Shown: positions 1 through 12,017, numbered from the stretch's first letter. The stretch is DNA of 64,000 bases from Acanthacorydalis orientalis (GCA_034766995.1 CM068316.1:29703795-29767794), one strand, 5' to 3'. A program made the numbers and translations. Notes: generated by a model from the letters alone, not told the origin.

Positions 1-288
1 TGATGGAAAATCGCGTGTTCTCTGTTTTGATTGGTTAATATCAGTAACATGTCTGTAGCTTTCTCACGGTATACAACTTAAGAGGGGTATACGATTTTAA
101 TGTAAAACTGATGATATTTATTCAAAATATTGTATTTAATGAAGCTTTCGAGTAAAAAAATTATTACAATTTTAACATTGTGTTTTCTTGCGTCAATTGT
201 TATAAAATTTCCCAATAAAAATGTTACGAATTTCATTTTACACGGATTATTATGTATGTATAATTTATTAATTTATATTGTTTGTCAG
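1..288. other. Non-coding sequence at window edge
   Basis: AT-rich sequence with no open frame of note. A small inverted motif (gtatac ... gtatac) lies near 79-92. The end of the segment (about 270-288) is T-rich and finishes in tttgtcag, which reads as a splice acceptor for the island that follows. Nothing else is seen. Confidence 0.4.
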
Positions 289-346
289 GGGGGAAGCAAT
301 CAATGGTGAAGCACCCTTGGGGATTGAGTACCGCAGCGAGCACGAG
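289..346 (+). CDS. Possible short exon of unknown gene
   Basis: A 58 nt GC-rich island stands out from AT-rich surroundings. It is preceded by the acceptor-like tttgtcag and followed by GAG|GTGAAG, a fair donor. Two frames are open. One reads EAINGEAPLGIEYRSEHE, needs two bases from an upstream exon and exits in phase 0. The other reads KQSMVKHPWGLSTAAST and exits in phase 2, which would fit the next SCYL2 exon at 4458. However, the residues expected in SCYL2 before that exon (the end of a HEAT helix) do not resemble it. I do not recognise the peptide. It could be an exon of another gene, a rarely used SCYL2 exon, or a transposon fragment. Confidence 0.3.
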
Positions 347-633
347 GTGAAGCCTCCTATTAAAGCAATAAATTTCTTAATATTTATTATTCATAAACTG
401 TAAAATCGGCCATGAAAATAAAAATTAAACTACTTTTTATAATAAATTAGAGTTTATCACCAATTAGAAAAGTAGTAAAGATCTTCTAAGGGCTAAATTT
501 GTTCGCTATTATGAAACGAGCTCGTTATAAAAGCGAGTATTTACCCATAGGTATGCGCGTATTAGAGACCATATTATCATTTGTATTCAATAATTATAAA
601 ATAATTATATCTTTGCGCCCTAACTACATTCTA

Positions 634-700
<67 letters not shown>

Positions 701-1779
701 TAATATTATATTATGAACATATCTTAAATTTCACACCACTTTAAAATTAATATCTGCAAAATTATTACACTGAAGACAGGTACATTGCACTTTTAATAGT
801 ATGTATAAAAATACAGTGAGATATGTAATACATGTAAAATAATAAGAATGGATAAGATTACATTTTTTTAAGATTAAGTTTTTCAATTAATAATTTCGTT
901 TATTCTTAACTATATCAACAATATAGTGAAGCATGAAGAGAGTTATATTAAAAATGACAAGAGACCATAAAGAGAACAAGGTTAATAAAAAAAATAATAA
1001 GAATTACAAATACAATAATATACATAAAATAGTTGGAAAAAAAAGAACGAAACATAATTTAAAAAGAGACTATAACAAATGGTCTACAAAAAGCATTTAT
1101 TATGAGCCAATAAATGAGCCGTTCACACTACAAATCAATTAACTCTACTTTTTTAATTTTTTCAAATTTAAGCTTCAAAGTACTTGATTGCGTCTGTACT
1201 TTTTATAGCTGTAACATATCTCCCTAATAATAAGTATTAGTATCAATTAATGGATATTTTATTTGGTCATTGCATAATTAATAATTTATTTCAGAAGCCA
1301 ACCTGATTAGCTCCGTAGTCTAAATGTAAATGTAAATCGCTGCAATTTTTCAAATGCAGCAGCAAGTGCTCAATGATAACGGTAAATTGATTAGTAGTGT
1401 TTATTCAGAAATAAAGTAAAATATATTAGTAAGTTACAGTCTGATTGCCATAGACTCAAATGTTGTTGATAACCTACGCAGTCAAGTCAGATTGATATTC
1501 TATCCAATTCATGATTAGCATGATTTAATTTTAATATTCCTAAATCCTATCTCATTCTATTCTCTTTTCCTCCTTCTTGTCAATCAGTACTTTCTTATAT
1601 AGTGATATGACAATTTGATAAAAAAAAAAAAAAAAAACATAAATTGTGTACTATTTTTTCATTAGAAAAAAAAACAGTCTGACTCGGTCTGCTGCCGCAG
1701 AAGAAAGTACTTGTGAATAAATAAACAATTATTTCAAATTAAACGTTTGTTCGTTTTAGAAAAAATAGAAATTATACCG
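347..1779. other. Non-coding AT-rich stretch with a (TA)n tract
   Basis: Intronic or intergenic sequence. It holds the (TA)n run at 636-692. The open frame at 933-1142 is almost entirely Lys/Asn/Tyr codons, as expected by chance in AT-rich DNA. A poly(A) run lies at about 1620-1637. The tttatttcag at about 1284-1293 looks like an acceptor, but the sequence after it has stops in the plausible frames. No gene is supported. Confidence 0.5.
636..692. repeat. (TA)n microsatellite
   Basis: About 57 bp of uninterrupted TA dinucleotide, ending in tgtatgtat. It produces a spurious Ile-Tyr open frame (499-744). Confidence 0.95.
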
Positions 1780-2370
1780 TTATACCAAGATAGATGAGAC
1801 TAATAATAAAAATTTGGATGAGGAAAAAAGTGAATCTGATTGTTCTTCATACGATTTATGAATATAAAGCCCGGTCCAAGAAAACATTTATCACCTGATA
1901 ATTGGTACAATATAATCAAAAATTGTAAAAAGAAAGCGCCATTTAATGTCATCCAAATGACTCATCAGGTTTTTTCTCAACAAATCCTTTAGAAAATTCA
2001 ATCGTTAACAGAAAAGTAACCGTTACAGGGTTTCCAGTAAATTGGCTTAAAATGTACTTGATAAAATTAGAAAGATTCAAACCCCCACCTCATACAATTC
2101 AAATATGACTTTAACGAAGATTCGGAATTTAATACCATTAATATAAGAAAATCTGCAGCAGGAAGACAACTAGATCTGAAAAATGTAGACCATCCTTTGT
2201 TAAATCCTATAAGAAAAACTGTTACAAGAGAAAAGAGGAAAGACATTATGGACCATTCCTCTGGTTAAACATGATTATTATAAAAACTTAAGAACAAATC
2301 GAAATGATGGGACCTCACATACATCTGACGAAGAAGACATCATTTATATTGGATCAATAAATAACAAATA
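1780..2370 (+). pseudogene. Decayed protein-coding relic, probably transposon-derived
   Basis: Three frame-shifted open segments in the same direction read like one broken protein. About 1860-1990 gives GPRKHLSPDNWYNIIKNC. About 2008-2105 gives VTGFPVNWLKMYLIKLERF. About 2103-2267 gives a segment including KYDFNEDSEF and later PIRKTVTREKRKDIM. A further piece near 2300-2365 encodes an acidic tail (SDEEDI). The layout (a W-containing basic block, then the block ending in the NWLK-like motif, then a basic Pro/Lys segment, then an acidic end) resembles proteins encoded by insect DNA transposons or retroelements, but I cannot name the family. Several stops and at least two frameshifts make it non-functional. 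It could alternatively be a processed relic of a host gene. Confidence 0.45.
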
Positions 2371-4047
2371 ATATATTGTAACAAAGCAGTTATTATTCAT
2401 TTTTACGAAAAATTTTTAAGAAAAAATCTATGATAAATATTTTTTTCTGTAAAAAAAAAAATAATAATTTGAACACTGAGTTTAACATTATTACTTTTTT
2501 TCACTTGCAAAATCGATTAACTCCCCTATTTACACAAAAATTGTGAAACTAATGGCGATTACTCTAAGGCTATTTTATCTTATTCGTTTTAAATATCGTT
2601 ACATAAAAGTTACATTTGCATTTATGCATTCTACATTGTTTATTTAGATTTATATTATAAAGGGAATTTTAAAAAACAGTGTACATTATTTCATTATATT
2701 TCTTCACTTTTTGTTTTATGGAGTTAATCGATTTGTCCTGTGATCGGCTCAAATATACAGACTCCAAGTAATTAGAATGAGAGTATCAAAAAATACATGA
2801 AAAATAAAAAACATTAATTGTAATAAAAAATGCTTGCTTAGTAATAATTAATAACTTAATATTGGAGATTGTAAACGTAAAATTTTCCAACGACGATTTT
2901 TGAAATTTCGCAACAAAACATACCAAAAACTTTAAAAACATACCAAACTTATAATATAAACAAATTTGTAATAAATTAAAATTCCAATGAATTAAAACAA
3001 TATTTAACATTATAAAAACTGCTGAATCATAGAATATATTGAAAAATATTTGAAAATCATAACATGATAAGCGAGTTATACAAGAGTATGCATACAGCAT
3101 TAAGTTTCGAAACAAACCCTAATTGAACAAAATTGTTAATACATATCTTTATCGAATCTCTATAAAAATAATCTACTTTTAGATAGTTGCAATTGGAGAG
3201 AAACAATTGGTTTTATAGCTTAACTGTAAGTGAAAAATCAATGACTCTATACTAATCCAATCCCGTTACCTACATGTAAAAGCAACCTATATCCGAAAAA
3301 ATAGTGTATATAGCCGGATGTCCCAAGCGTGCTACATTTAAGCTCCGAGATTAAGATCAAATTGTTACGTTCGAGATTTATTGCCACGAGTTAGAACTTT
3401 CAAAAACATACACTTGCAAAAAAACTATCATCCATAATCAACATAAAAGATGTCACGGTATAATATGACAATGTTCTACCACATGTGACAAAGAAAATAG
3501 TTATTTTTTATGAAATTTTCATATGTTCTACATATTCTCCAAGTGTACCATTTTTTGTTTTCTGATTTAATCTCTACAACACGTTTAAATAACAAGAACA
3601 TTTTCAAAAAAAATATATTAAAATGAAATATATTCAAAAATATATACTAAGATTAAAAAATAGTAGACCTAAAAATAATTTATCTCAGTTTCTTCAAAAA
3701 CTAGTTCAAATACAAATAATCAGGGAAAAACATTTATTTTGAATTATCTATTAAATACAACTGAACTTTTTGTTTAACAAAAATATTAAGAAAGAATAAA
3801 AACTATCAAGTAACGTCATATAAATAATATTTAAATATTCAAAATTATATTAACCCTCTCTCGTCTGAGATATTCAACAATGATGCTATTTCTTTTTTTT
3901 AAACATTTACTAAAATAGTTATTGAACAACACAACTTTTTATTCCTAAATGTAATTCATGTTTCAACTTTTAAAAACATCACAGTTAATTAACCTATCAT
4001 TACAACAAAACAAATACTATTCAGTATTTCTTTTTATACTTACATTT

Positions 4048-4108
<61 letters not shown>

Positions 4109-4457
4109 AGTAAGTGTGTGTAAGTTGAGTGTGTATGAATGTGTGTATACCCACACAGTATGTGTATTTTTATAATATAACTGAAATACTGAAAAGAAAT
4201 ATTTTTTTACTGAAACACGTTTTTCCACTTACCTTCTATAAAAGAAAAACTATTCAGTGTAATATATTTCCGAATTGACATCGTAAAATACCATTTAAAG
4301 AAAGAGATAAAATACCAAGTAGATATATAGATAATAAAATTATATATTCATGCAAGTATGTACTACAGTATTAAAAGTATACTCTGTGTATATAAATTAT
4401 AAAACAGTATTCTCTGCTATTTCCATTTTTTTACTAATTCGCATATTTTATTTTCAG
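2371..4457. other. SCYL2 intron sequence, no gene seen
   Basis: Low-GC sequence upstream of the first recognised SCYL2 exon. The longest open frame (2786-3115, minus, 109 codons) is hydrophobic and AT-driven, and has neither splice sites nor a recognisable family, so I do not call it. A (TA)n run lies at 4051-4098. The T-rich stretch ending attttattttcag at 4457 is the acceptor of the next exon. Confidence 0.5.
4051..4098. repeat. (TA)n microsatellite
   Basis: About 48 bp of TA dinucleotide, then tgta/gtaa repeats. It lies about 360 bp before the SCYL2 exon at 4458. Confidence 0.95.
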
Positions 4458-4611
4458 AAACGTATTTTCGACACCAAAATCGATACAAGCAACAGTAACC
4501 TTATTGGAAAATCTCCACGTTATCCTAGAAAAAACACCACGAGACGACATTAGAACTGAAGTATTACCCATGCTATTCAATGCCTTTGAAAGCACAACTA
4601 TCCAAGTGCAG
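4458..4611 (+). CDS. SCYL2: SCYL2 internal exon: HEAT-repeat region, part 1
   Basis: Internal exon of the SCY1-like pseudokinase 2 gene. SCYL2 (CVAK104) is a catalytically weak or inactive kinase-like protein of clathrin-coated vesicles that binds clathrin and AP adaptors in endosome/Golgi traffic. The acceptor is tattttcag|AAAC and the donor GTGCAG|GTAATT. The first base completes a codon begun in an exon upstream of the recognised region, and the exon ends in phase 0. It reads NVFSTPKSIQATVTLLENLH followed by the segment VILEKTPRDDI ... EVLPMLFNAFES ... IQVQ. The pattern VF-x7-IQ-x17-KTP-x-D(D/E)I-x4-VLPM-x3-A(F/L)E-x-(S/T)-x-IQ(V/I)Q is the family pattern just after the kinase-like domain. 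Joins in frame to 16441. Confidence 0.85.
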
Positions 4612-4686
4612 GTAATTGATGACAGATTATTTATGAAATCATTTCTATATGATTTATTCTATAATTTATTACATATATATACATAC

Positions 4687-4689
<3 letters not shown>

Positions 4690-4742
<53 letters not shown>
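4690..4742. repeat. (TA)n microsatellite
   Basis: About 53 bp of TA dinucleotide starting roughly 80 bp inside the intron after the 4611 donor. Confidence 0.95.
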
Positions 4743-4745
<3 letters not shown>

Positions 4746-5363
4746 TATATAGTACTAAATTTCTTATAATTATTAAAATTATAATATCATGTTAGTTTAT
4801 GATATACATCGAATTAAATTACTATTTAATAATAAATAAAAAAATTCTTCAGATACATTTTCTACGTTGATCATTTTTATTGCTTGTTTCTAATATATTC
4901 CATAATTTTATATTCAACATTTACTGTATTATATTTCACATCTATTCTTCAACGTCTAGTTAACTGAAAGACAATTTTAACTGTTAGTTTTCTTTTTTAC
5001 TTATGTTATGTTCGCCTTACTGTATATCATTCTAATTCAAATGTGATGTGATATTAGTAAATTATTAGATTGGTGAGTTTGAAAAAGTACAATAGTGTTA
5101 CAATTTTAATACCGATTGCATAAATTTATTTATTATTTCAAAAAGTATATATTTTAATTTTATTCGGGAATTTAAGTGTAATCTTAAAAAAATGGTTTCT
5201 AAATTACTGAATATTTTTCCTTAAAATCAATTAATAAACTGTATCGTATTCAAAATCTGCAATATACTTCAAATTGTCTATCTATTTCCAACGAAATTAC
5301 ATTTTTTTATATATTTTTACCTTTTCACATTAATATAAATATATGTATGTAGTATATGTATAA

Positions 5364-5398
<35 letters not shown>

Positions 5399-5399
5399 C

Positions 5400-5881
5400 A
5401 ACAATCGAAATGATATGTAATCAATTATTGAATAACTTCGTGAAGAAATTTTATTTTTATCTATGAATAAAAAATTGTTTATCATAGTGAATTTAAATAT
5501 AGAGCCAAAAAATATAAGTATTAATATAAATAGAATAATTCAACTTAGGCTTCCACACGAAAGTATTAAAAAACACAAAAATTAAAAAAAATATATATTA
5601 TGCCACATTTAGTATTTAAGTCCAATTGTATTTTAGTATTAATTTGAACTAAAATACTAAATAAAAAATAACATGATTTTTCTTAACCCCTGCGTTCCCT
5701 TTTAATACATCCATGTGGAAGCCTCAATTGAATCATTCTATATATATATATATATTCATACTTATATTTTTTGGCTCTATATTTAAATTCACTATGATAA
5801 ATATTTTTTTATTCATAGATAAAAACAAAATTTCTTCACGAAGTTATTCAGTGATTGATTACAGATCATTTCGATTGTTGG
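5400..5881. repeat. Long near-perfect palindrome (foldback element)
   Basis: The arm at about 5400-5570 is repeated in reverse complement at about 5700-5881 with only scattered mismatches. Both arms contain the blocks tcgaaatgat, gaataacttcgtgaagaaat, atagtgaatttaaatata and gagccaaaaaatataagta. The inner part of each arm is the terminal repeat of the MITE family described at 5533-5738, leaving a loop of roughly 130 bp. A transcript through it would fold into a hairpin of roughly 170 bp. It may be one long-TIR element, or a MITE inserted in the centre of an older foldback. No coding capacity is seen. Confidence 0.85.
5533..5738. mobile_element. MITE copy 1 (TIR ATTCAAYTTAGGCTTCCACA)
   Basis: Non-coding element of about 206 bp. 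Its left end, aattcaacttaggcttccac followed by acgaaagtattaaaaa, matches the reverse complement of its right end (ttttaatacatccatgtgga, then agcctcaattgaatcat). The right end abuts (TA)n. Related copies are at 16201-16325 and 50066-50276. It sits at the centre of the 5400-5881 palindrome. No transposase is present; such elements are normally mobilised by a transposase encoded elsewhere. Confidence 0.75.
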
Positions 5882-6949
5882 CCTTTATGATAATAATCAA
5901 ACAACTTATAATAATGATTAAATATTTTTGATCAGAAAAAGTTTCTCTGGTTTGTGAAAAGATGAAAATTCTTTTATGAAATATATATTTTTTTATTAAA
6001 AGGTGAATTGCTTAATTATAAAGTTATATTATATATTACTATTTCAATTTAAATTTACATTACATGCGAGTGAAAGTAGAAAATAATAAAACTGTAACTT
6101 AACAATTTACATTTTAAATTTTATTTTTCTCTAACGCTAAACTAAATTCACTTAACCGTAAATAGAGTATCTTAAGGTTGGTCGCTAAAAATCAAGATGT
6201 TCGTGCAAAGTAATTTATCAGTAAGACCCAGAACATTTTCAGCGTGACTATCTTCATCTTTAAATCACTTTTTAAATATTTGTATGACATATCACAGAAA
6301 ATATAAGTCACAATTTCACGACATAAGAGATTTTCTTCCCACATTTCAACTATACATTCTCTTTAGATGTCTCTAACTTGATTAAATTCTGTTCTAATTT
6401 GCGTTAGTAGGCTATTTCAACAGTTAAACATTGACAATCTGACCACAAATAAACAAAGGAACAACCTTTGTACGCCCAGGTACATTTTCATTCCTTCTAC
6501 AACGTGGGTGGTCGTTTATCGCAATTCGTTCAATCAATAAGCTCTAAAATATAATCAGTTATTAATAGTAGATAATAAACCCACTCACATAAAATCCTTA
6601 ATGTATTTCCATTTCTTGGTATTCTAGTTTCAATGAACATTAATATTTATTGTAGATGTACTGACACAATCTAAATTTCAATAATTTCTTCCAAATTAGA
6701 TTTTTAATTATTTTTTGCATAACACAAATAGTAAAAAGGCACTCTTTTAGAAATAAAACGAGAAAAATGATTAAGTTTTTTTTAATTCTTAAGAAAGGTT
6801 TAAATATTTACTTACGTTAATCAATTTCTTCTATTATACTCACAATAATATAATATAATTATTCTACAAAACTCAGTAAGAATGACATTCAATATAGTTA
6901 TAATTATTAAAAAAATAATGTCGTTAATAACGCAAAATACTCGTACATG

Positions 6950-6958
<9 letters not shown>

Positions 6959-7018
<60 letters not shown>
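6959..7018. repeat. (TA)n microsatellite
   Basis: About 60 bp of TA dinucleotide flanked by catacatacata and tgtatatgtata variants. Confidence 0.95.
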
Positions 7019-7024
<6 letters not shown>

Positions 7025-7501
7025 GTATATATTTGTTCACTATTAAAGTCTGTTAAAAATGTTACTTTTTAAAAAAATCTTAATATCTTTTGAAGGTGAT
7101 TTATTTTTTAAAGTTATAATTTTGACATAATTAAGTGAAATAATGACATTGAATGATAATTTATTTTCATCGCAATATCTTTACTTCAACATATTTTACT
7201 AACTAATTTCAATGATTAACCAGCAAGAAAATCTCATTCAACAACTCACTAATGTTTCAATAAGTTACGAGTCTAATTTGTCAGACGATGAAGTCGTTGA
7301 ATTTCAAAGAGTATCATTTGAATTGATTACGTGACATTTAATATACAATCAGATTTTTTCAGCAATTTACATTACTGAAAAATTGTGTTAATGGAAAATA
7401 ATTTTATGATTAGAATCTATTTCAAAAATTAGTTTTTTTAATAAAATTATTAGAAAAAGTCGGTATATATACAAAAAATTAAATCATTACTCTCCAAGTT
7501 G

Positions 7502-7506
<5 letters not shown>

Positions 7507-7538
<32 letters not shown>
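7507..7538. repeat. (TA)n microsatellite with (TGTA)n end
   Basis: About 32 bp of TA dinucleotide followed by four tgta repeats. Confidence 0.9.
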
Positions 7539-7550
<12 letters not shown>

Positions 7551-8529
7551 GTATGTTCGTATATGTATTATATATAAATTAAAAATCGCTGAAAGATAAA
7601 AAAGTACTAAAAAATATAAGAATCAGATACCAATTAATAAGTTAAATTTTAAAATAGAATAATAAATATCATTATTTGCTCATGTTGTTTTTTTATTGTA
7701 CATTAAAAAATTCACTGTTTTCGTACTATAATACATTCGACAAAAAATCAAAAATAATTTTATTGATATGATTTATATACAACGACGCGGAACTTTGCAT
7801 TGAATGGCAATGACATTAGGATTCCGGGATCTTAGCAAATGGCTTTTAAGACAGTTTTAATAGGAATATAGGTTGATGGTACGGAGAATTGGGTAAACTT
7901 AGGAGCTGGAGTTCTGAAAAAAGTTTCAAAAAACCGGAAAGGGAATACATTCGACAGAAATTGAAACATTATAAACCTTCAAATACTATGGAGATGATTT
8001 CAAAATTCATAATTTATGTAACATTATTTACGTTACATTTTTTCATTTATATCTATTCAACAATCATAACATATTGACATATTGAAGTTTAAACAAAAAA
8101 AAAGACTATAATGAAAAGTTTACTTAACATTAATGTATTAAGATCTACAACGATTTAATAGCTAAAATAACGGTTACCAATAAATTTAAATTAAATTGTT
8201 ATGGGATTATAACTAATTAAATATTAAGAAATAACTGAAGTAATACTTTTCTTTTCTTTAAAAAAAAATAAAAAATCTTCCTTTCAACATACTTTATATA
8301 ATTAAGTTATACACCAGGTTATAAAAATAAAATAAATTATAAATACAGTAAAAATAAGTCACTAGAACATCATCATCCGTAAGTGATAAGTATCAATAAT
8401 CTAGTTAAGAACCATCCGGAAGAAACTGAAAGGCAACTAAGAGTTTTGCACAAAAGCTCCATGACTCTTGAATCGTTTAATATATTGGAAAACAAAACAA
8501 AAATTTATAATATAACTTTCCAAATTATA

Positions 8530-8745
8530 TATTTATTTTTCAACATAATCACCACCATTTTCAGTACATTTCTGTTAACATATAATTAATTTCTTCATTC
8601 GATCAGTGAAAACATCTGGTGTTTATTCATGGAGTCTAACTTGGTGGTCAGAATTAAAATTCCTTTCCTTGAAATTGTTCTTTACTACTACAAATATATA
8701 GAAATTAAATGATTTCCGATCTGACCTATATGAAAATTGTGAAAA
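8530..8745 (-). pseudogene. Mariner-like transposase relic, C-terminal part
   Basis: On the minus strand, degraded frames read YRSDRKSFNFYIF, then KNNFKERNFNSDHQV, then KCTENGGDYVEK. Mariner transposases carry at the same place YSPDLAPSD-(F/Y)-x-LF with the third catalytic Asp, then a LK-x-L-x-G-(K/R)-x-F-x-(S/N)D-x-x-V block, and end near KC-I-E-x-x-G-(D/K)-YVEK. The order and spacing therefore fit the C-terminal third of a mariner transposase. Stops and frameshifts show it is dead. The N-terminal part is not recognisable here; the plus-strand open frame at 8383-8589 is a shadow. Confidence 0.6.
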
Positions 8746-9374
8746 TACATCAAACTTTTCCCACTTCAATGCTTATTGAAACTAAAATTCTTACTTTTTT
8801 TCTAAACGACTTACGGTAGATCTTCCAACACAGTGATTTCTGTTAGGATTTTTTAGTTGTAAACAAGTGTCTGTGAATGATAAAATCATATTTTTCTCAG
8901 CACGTAGCGTCCATTGCTATTACACTAATATAACTAGTAAGAGTTATACATCATCACTCAAGCGACACAATATGTATGCATAAATATCATTAAACCATTT
9001 TTTTCATATATTATGAACTCACATGAAAAACATTTCGTAAAAATACAATTCCTTAAGTAATTAATTTTTTATTGCAAAATACATTTAATTAAAAAAATAT
9101 TAAAAATCAAAAAGTATTCAAATTTAATGCAAAGAATTACTTAGTAGTATTAAACCAAAAGATCTAACAAATACCTAATACTAAAGCATTTAATTTAAAA
9201 CATACTAATCGTCCTTATTTTGCAGTTACTATTCCTTAATAATAACAAATGTGTCCCTAAAATAATAACAAATGTGTCCTTATATTTATATCTACAATTA
9301 ATATTCATCAATATCATGTATATTACAATTAATATTCCTTTACTTGTTCATATATGTGTGTATACAAATACACA

Positions 9375-9378
<4 letters not shown>

Positions 9379-9448
<70 letters not shown>
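9379..9448. repeat. (TA)n microsatellite, one TG interruption
   Basis: About 70 bp of TA with a single tgta interruption near 9407. It gives Ile-Tyr frames on the plus strand. Confidence 0.95.
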
Positions 9449-9453
<5 letters not shown>

Positions 9454-9566
9454 TGCTTACAAATTCAAATTAAATCCAAAAAAGTTAATAATTCTGAAAA
9501 AAGTATTTGAATATTTTCTTGCTGTTCATTGAACCAAAGAACATTAATCTATTTTGTTTCATCAGG

Positions 9567-9655
9567 AAACGAATTTTCACCGGCAAAAGAATTTTTTTCT
9601 TCAATCTTATTCGGGATTGTTTCCGGCTATTTGTATCCAAATGCCTCTGGGAATC
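9567..9655 (+). CDS. Exon-like open island of unknown identity
   Basis: A GC-richer island follows the acceptor-like ttgtttcatcag. The frame reading NEFSPAKEFFSSILFGIVSG, then YLYPNASGNL, is open to a GTAATG donor-like site at about 9656 and, if not spliced there, continues to a stop near 9692. The peptide contains a hydrophobic stretch (FFSSILFGIVSGYLY) that could be a membrane segment. A second frame is also open (FTGKRIFFFNLIRD). The island would enter in phase 1 and leave in phase 0, which does not fit between the SCYL2 exons on either side (both phase 0). It is therefore not a simple SCYL2 cassette exon. I do not recognise the peptide. Confidence 0.3.
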
Positions 9656-9842
9656 TAGTAATGAGGTGCATAGGCGTGATACGGAAATAACAACATGATA
9701 AAAAAACTTATTGATTTTCTTTGAAACATATTTTCATATTTTTTTAAATATGAGTTTTGAAATAATTACAAAATATACTTTCATTTTGCTACACACCAAC
9801 ATAGACAAACGCACGTACATCTCACACCCACACCCACCCACA

Positions 9843-9856
<14 letters not shown>

Positions 9857-9918
<62 letters not shown>
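9857..9918. repeat. (CA)n-(TA)n compound microsatellite
   Basis: A cacacaca run at about 9840-9856 passes into about 62 bp of TA dinucleotide. Confidence 0.95.
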
Positions 9919-9924
<6 letters not shown>

Positions 9925-10098
9925 TAATCGTATAAAAAATTTATGATTTTTATTAAAAATAACTAAATCTTTATTTCTACATAATTCACTCTCCTTTTTA
10001 CACCTTTAACATTGTTACAATTAATAATATCCAAATAATAGTTAAATCATTACATGTTTACAATTCTAAAATTATATTTTTATTGACCTTACTAATAT

Positions 10099-10104
<6 letters not shown>

Positions 10105-10160
<56 letters not shown>
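10105..10160. repeat. (TA)n microsatellite
   Basis: About 56 bp of uninterrupted TA dinucleotide. Confidence 0.95.
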
Positions 10161-10163
<3 letters not shown>

Positions 10164-12014
10164 TTTTAAGCCACTGTTTAATTTTCAAACTTAAAAAAAT
10201 ATAGCAAGATCAACATCAATGAACAGTATTGGTGGTAAATAGTAATGACATATTTTTTTAATAAATTAGATCTTAACCTCGAATATCTTGTCTATTATAT
10301 TTTTTTGTGACAGAAGTCATTTTCTGGCTGATATTCAGCTTGAACTTCCATGTTTTAGAAGAGGCATCATTTTGAATATTGACAAAATTATTAAAAATAT
10401 GTGGTTTAAATAAATTAACTGGCAATATAACAAATTCATGCTGATGACTCATGAAAAATCAGATAGCCAAAGTCAATGCATAAGGTTAGGGATATTAATA
10501 ATAATGAAGGCCATGTAAAGAGTGTACTACAATGTTATCTTACTATCACTCTGAGAATAACAAAATATATTCGTCAGTACAAGAGTAAAAATATGAAAAA
10601 TATCTTTTTAGTTTATTTCGAATAACTAAACTACAGTATGTCTTCAACAAAGAGGCAGTTTTGCAATAACAAGCATTATATTTCTTATAAAAAGGTACTA
10701 GAAATGTTTAAAACTATACATCTCAATGCTATTATACCAACATACAAATTTGTTTTATAATCTATTCCTATTACATATGTTCCTATCTGAGTGGAATAAT
10801 ACTTATACTGGCGAAGTACTAAACTTATGAGAGAAATATTACTAGTAATAAAAATACAAATATTATTTATACTCATATATATATATATGAATGTTTATAT
10901 ATGAATATGTAGATGACTCAAAGTTCAATAAGAATACATCACTAACTTTTGACATGAATCTCAAATACTTTAGTGACGATTATAAACACAATTCTCGTAT
11001 CGTGTAAGTTTTTTAAATGATATTTTTTAGGAAACTTAGTAACCAATAAATGTTTTTTTGACATCTGGAAAATTATTTATACTTAAAAGTATTTAAAGAA
11101 AGAAGACAATTTTATCGAAAACTATTTATGTTGATTGACTACTAATCGATTCGTATATACAAAGGTCTATCAAAAAATAATAAAACTGTTAATAACATAA
11201 CTTTATTTTAAATGCCTATATAGCCATTTTATTTCTTTAAAAAATCCTTTTCGTTATTTAATTTAAAAAAAAGAATAATTATCGCAGTGTTGGATGAAAA
11301 TTACGTAAATTTCAAACAATTCTTCTATCAAAACAAGTGAATATATTTCACAAATATTAATTACTGTCTTAAAATTAGAAACACATTTTCATTTGTGCAT
11401 CAATTTTAATCTGAAAATATAAATAAAAAATTGGAAAGAAAGAGGTCCGAATTATAAAGGAAGTAGACATTTTTTGCTGCGTCATAGCATCTAAGGAGTA
11501 TGAGGAAAAAAGATTTTATTTAAGTTCCAATCAAAGAGATTTTAATTAAATTACTTTTTTCTACTCTATAGTAATCTATATAGTATCTATTATAATAGTA
11601 CATTGTGGGTTTGTTTCATAAAGTAATTCATTTAGCTAATTCTACTACAAAAGTACTAAAACTTCTTTGAGAATAATTAACTCTCCACAACAACGTACCA
11701 TCTTATATTTCCTTGCCTTTCTTAAGATTTCTGACTAAAAAAAAACAAACAGAATACCTAGAATTCTTCTACCAATATTAAATTGAAATTGAAATCAAAA
11801 ATAAAATATTCAATGATTATAATAAGATTCAATAATAACATTCTCATCAGGGGCTTGAATCTGTAAAATAAATTAAAATAGTCTTACAGATAAGTTTATT
11901 GAATCAATCAACTTTTTTTTTTAAAAAAAACAAATATTATCTAATTAAATAATTTAAAGTAAAAGTCTATAATCAATATAATTTAATTGCTTTTAGGTAG
12001 CATTGTAGACATGT

Positions 12015-12017
<3 letters not shown>

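Noticed and set aside
933..1142. 69-codon ORF starting ATG, Lys/Asn-rich
   Set aside because: The amino-acid content is what AT-rich random DNA gives, and there is no conserved motif or splice context.
2786..3115. 109-codon minus-strand ORF
   Set aside because: Phe/Ile/Leu/Tyr-rich, AT-driven, inside an intron, no motif recognised.
6180..6540. GC-richer block with an open minus reading (TTHVVEGMKMYLGVQRLFLC)
   Set aside because: Could be a decayed transposon, but no terminal repeats, catalytic motif or splice sites could be identified.
7785..7995. GC-richer block with ORF MGKLRSWSSEKSFKKPERE
   Set aside because: No acceptor or donor in the right place, no known motif, and the second half is AT-driven.
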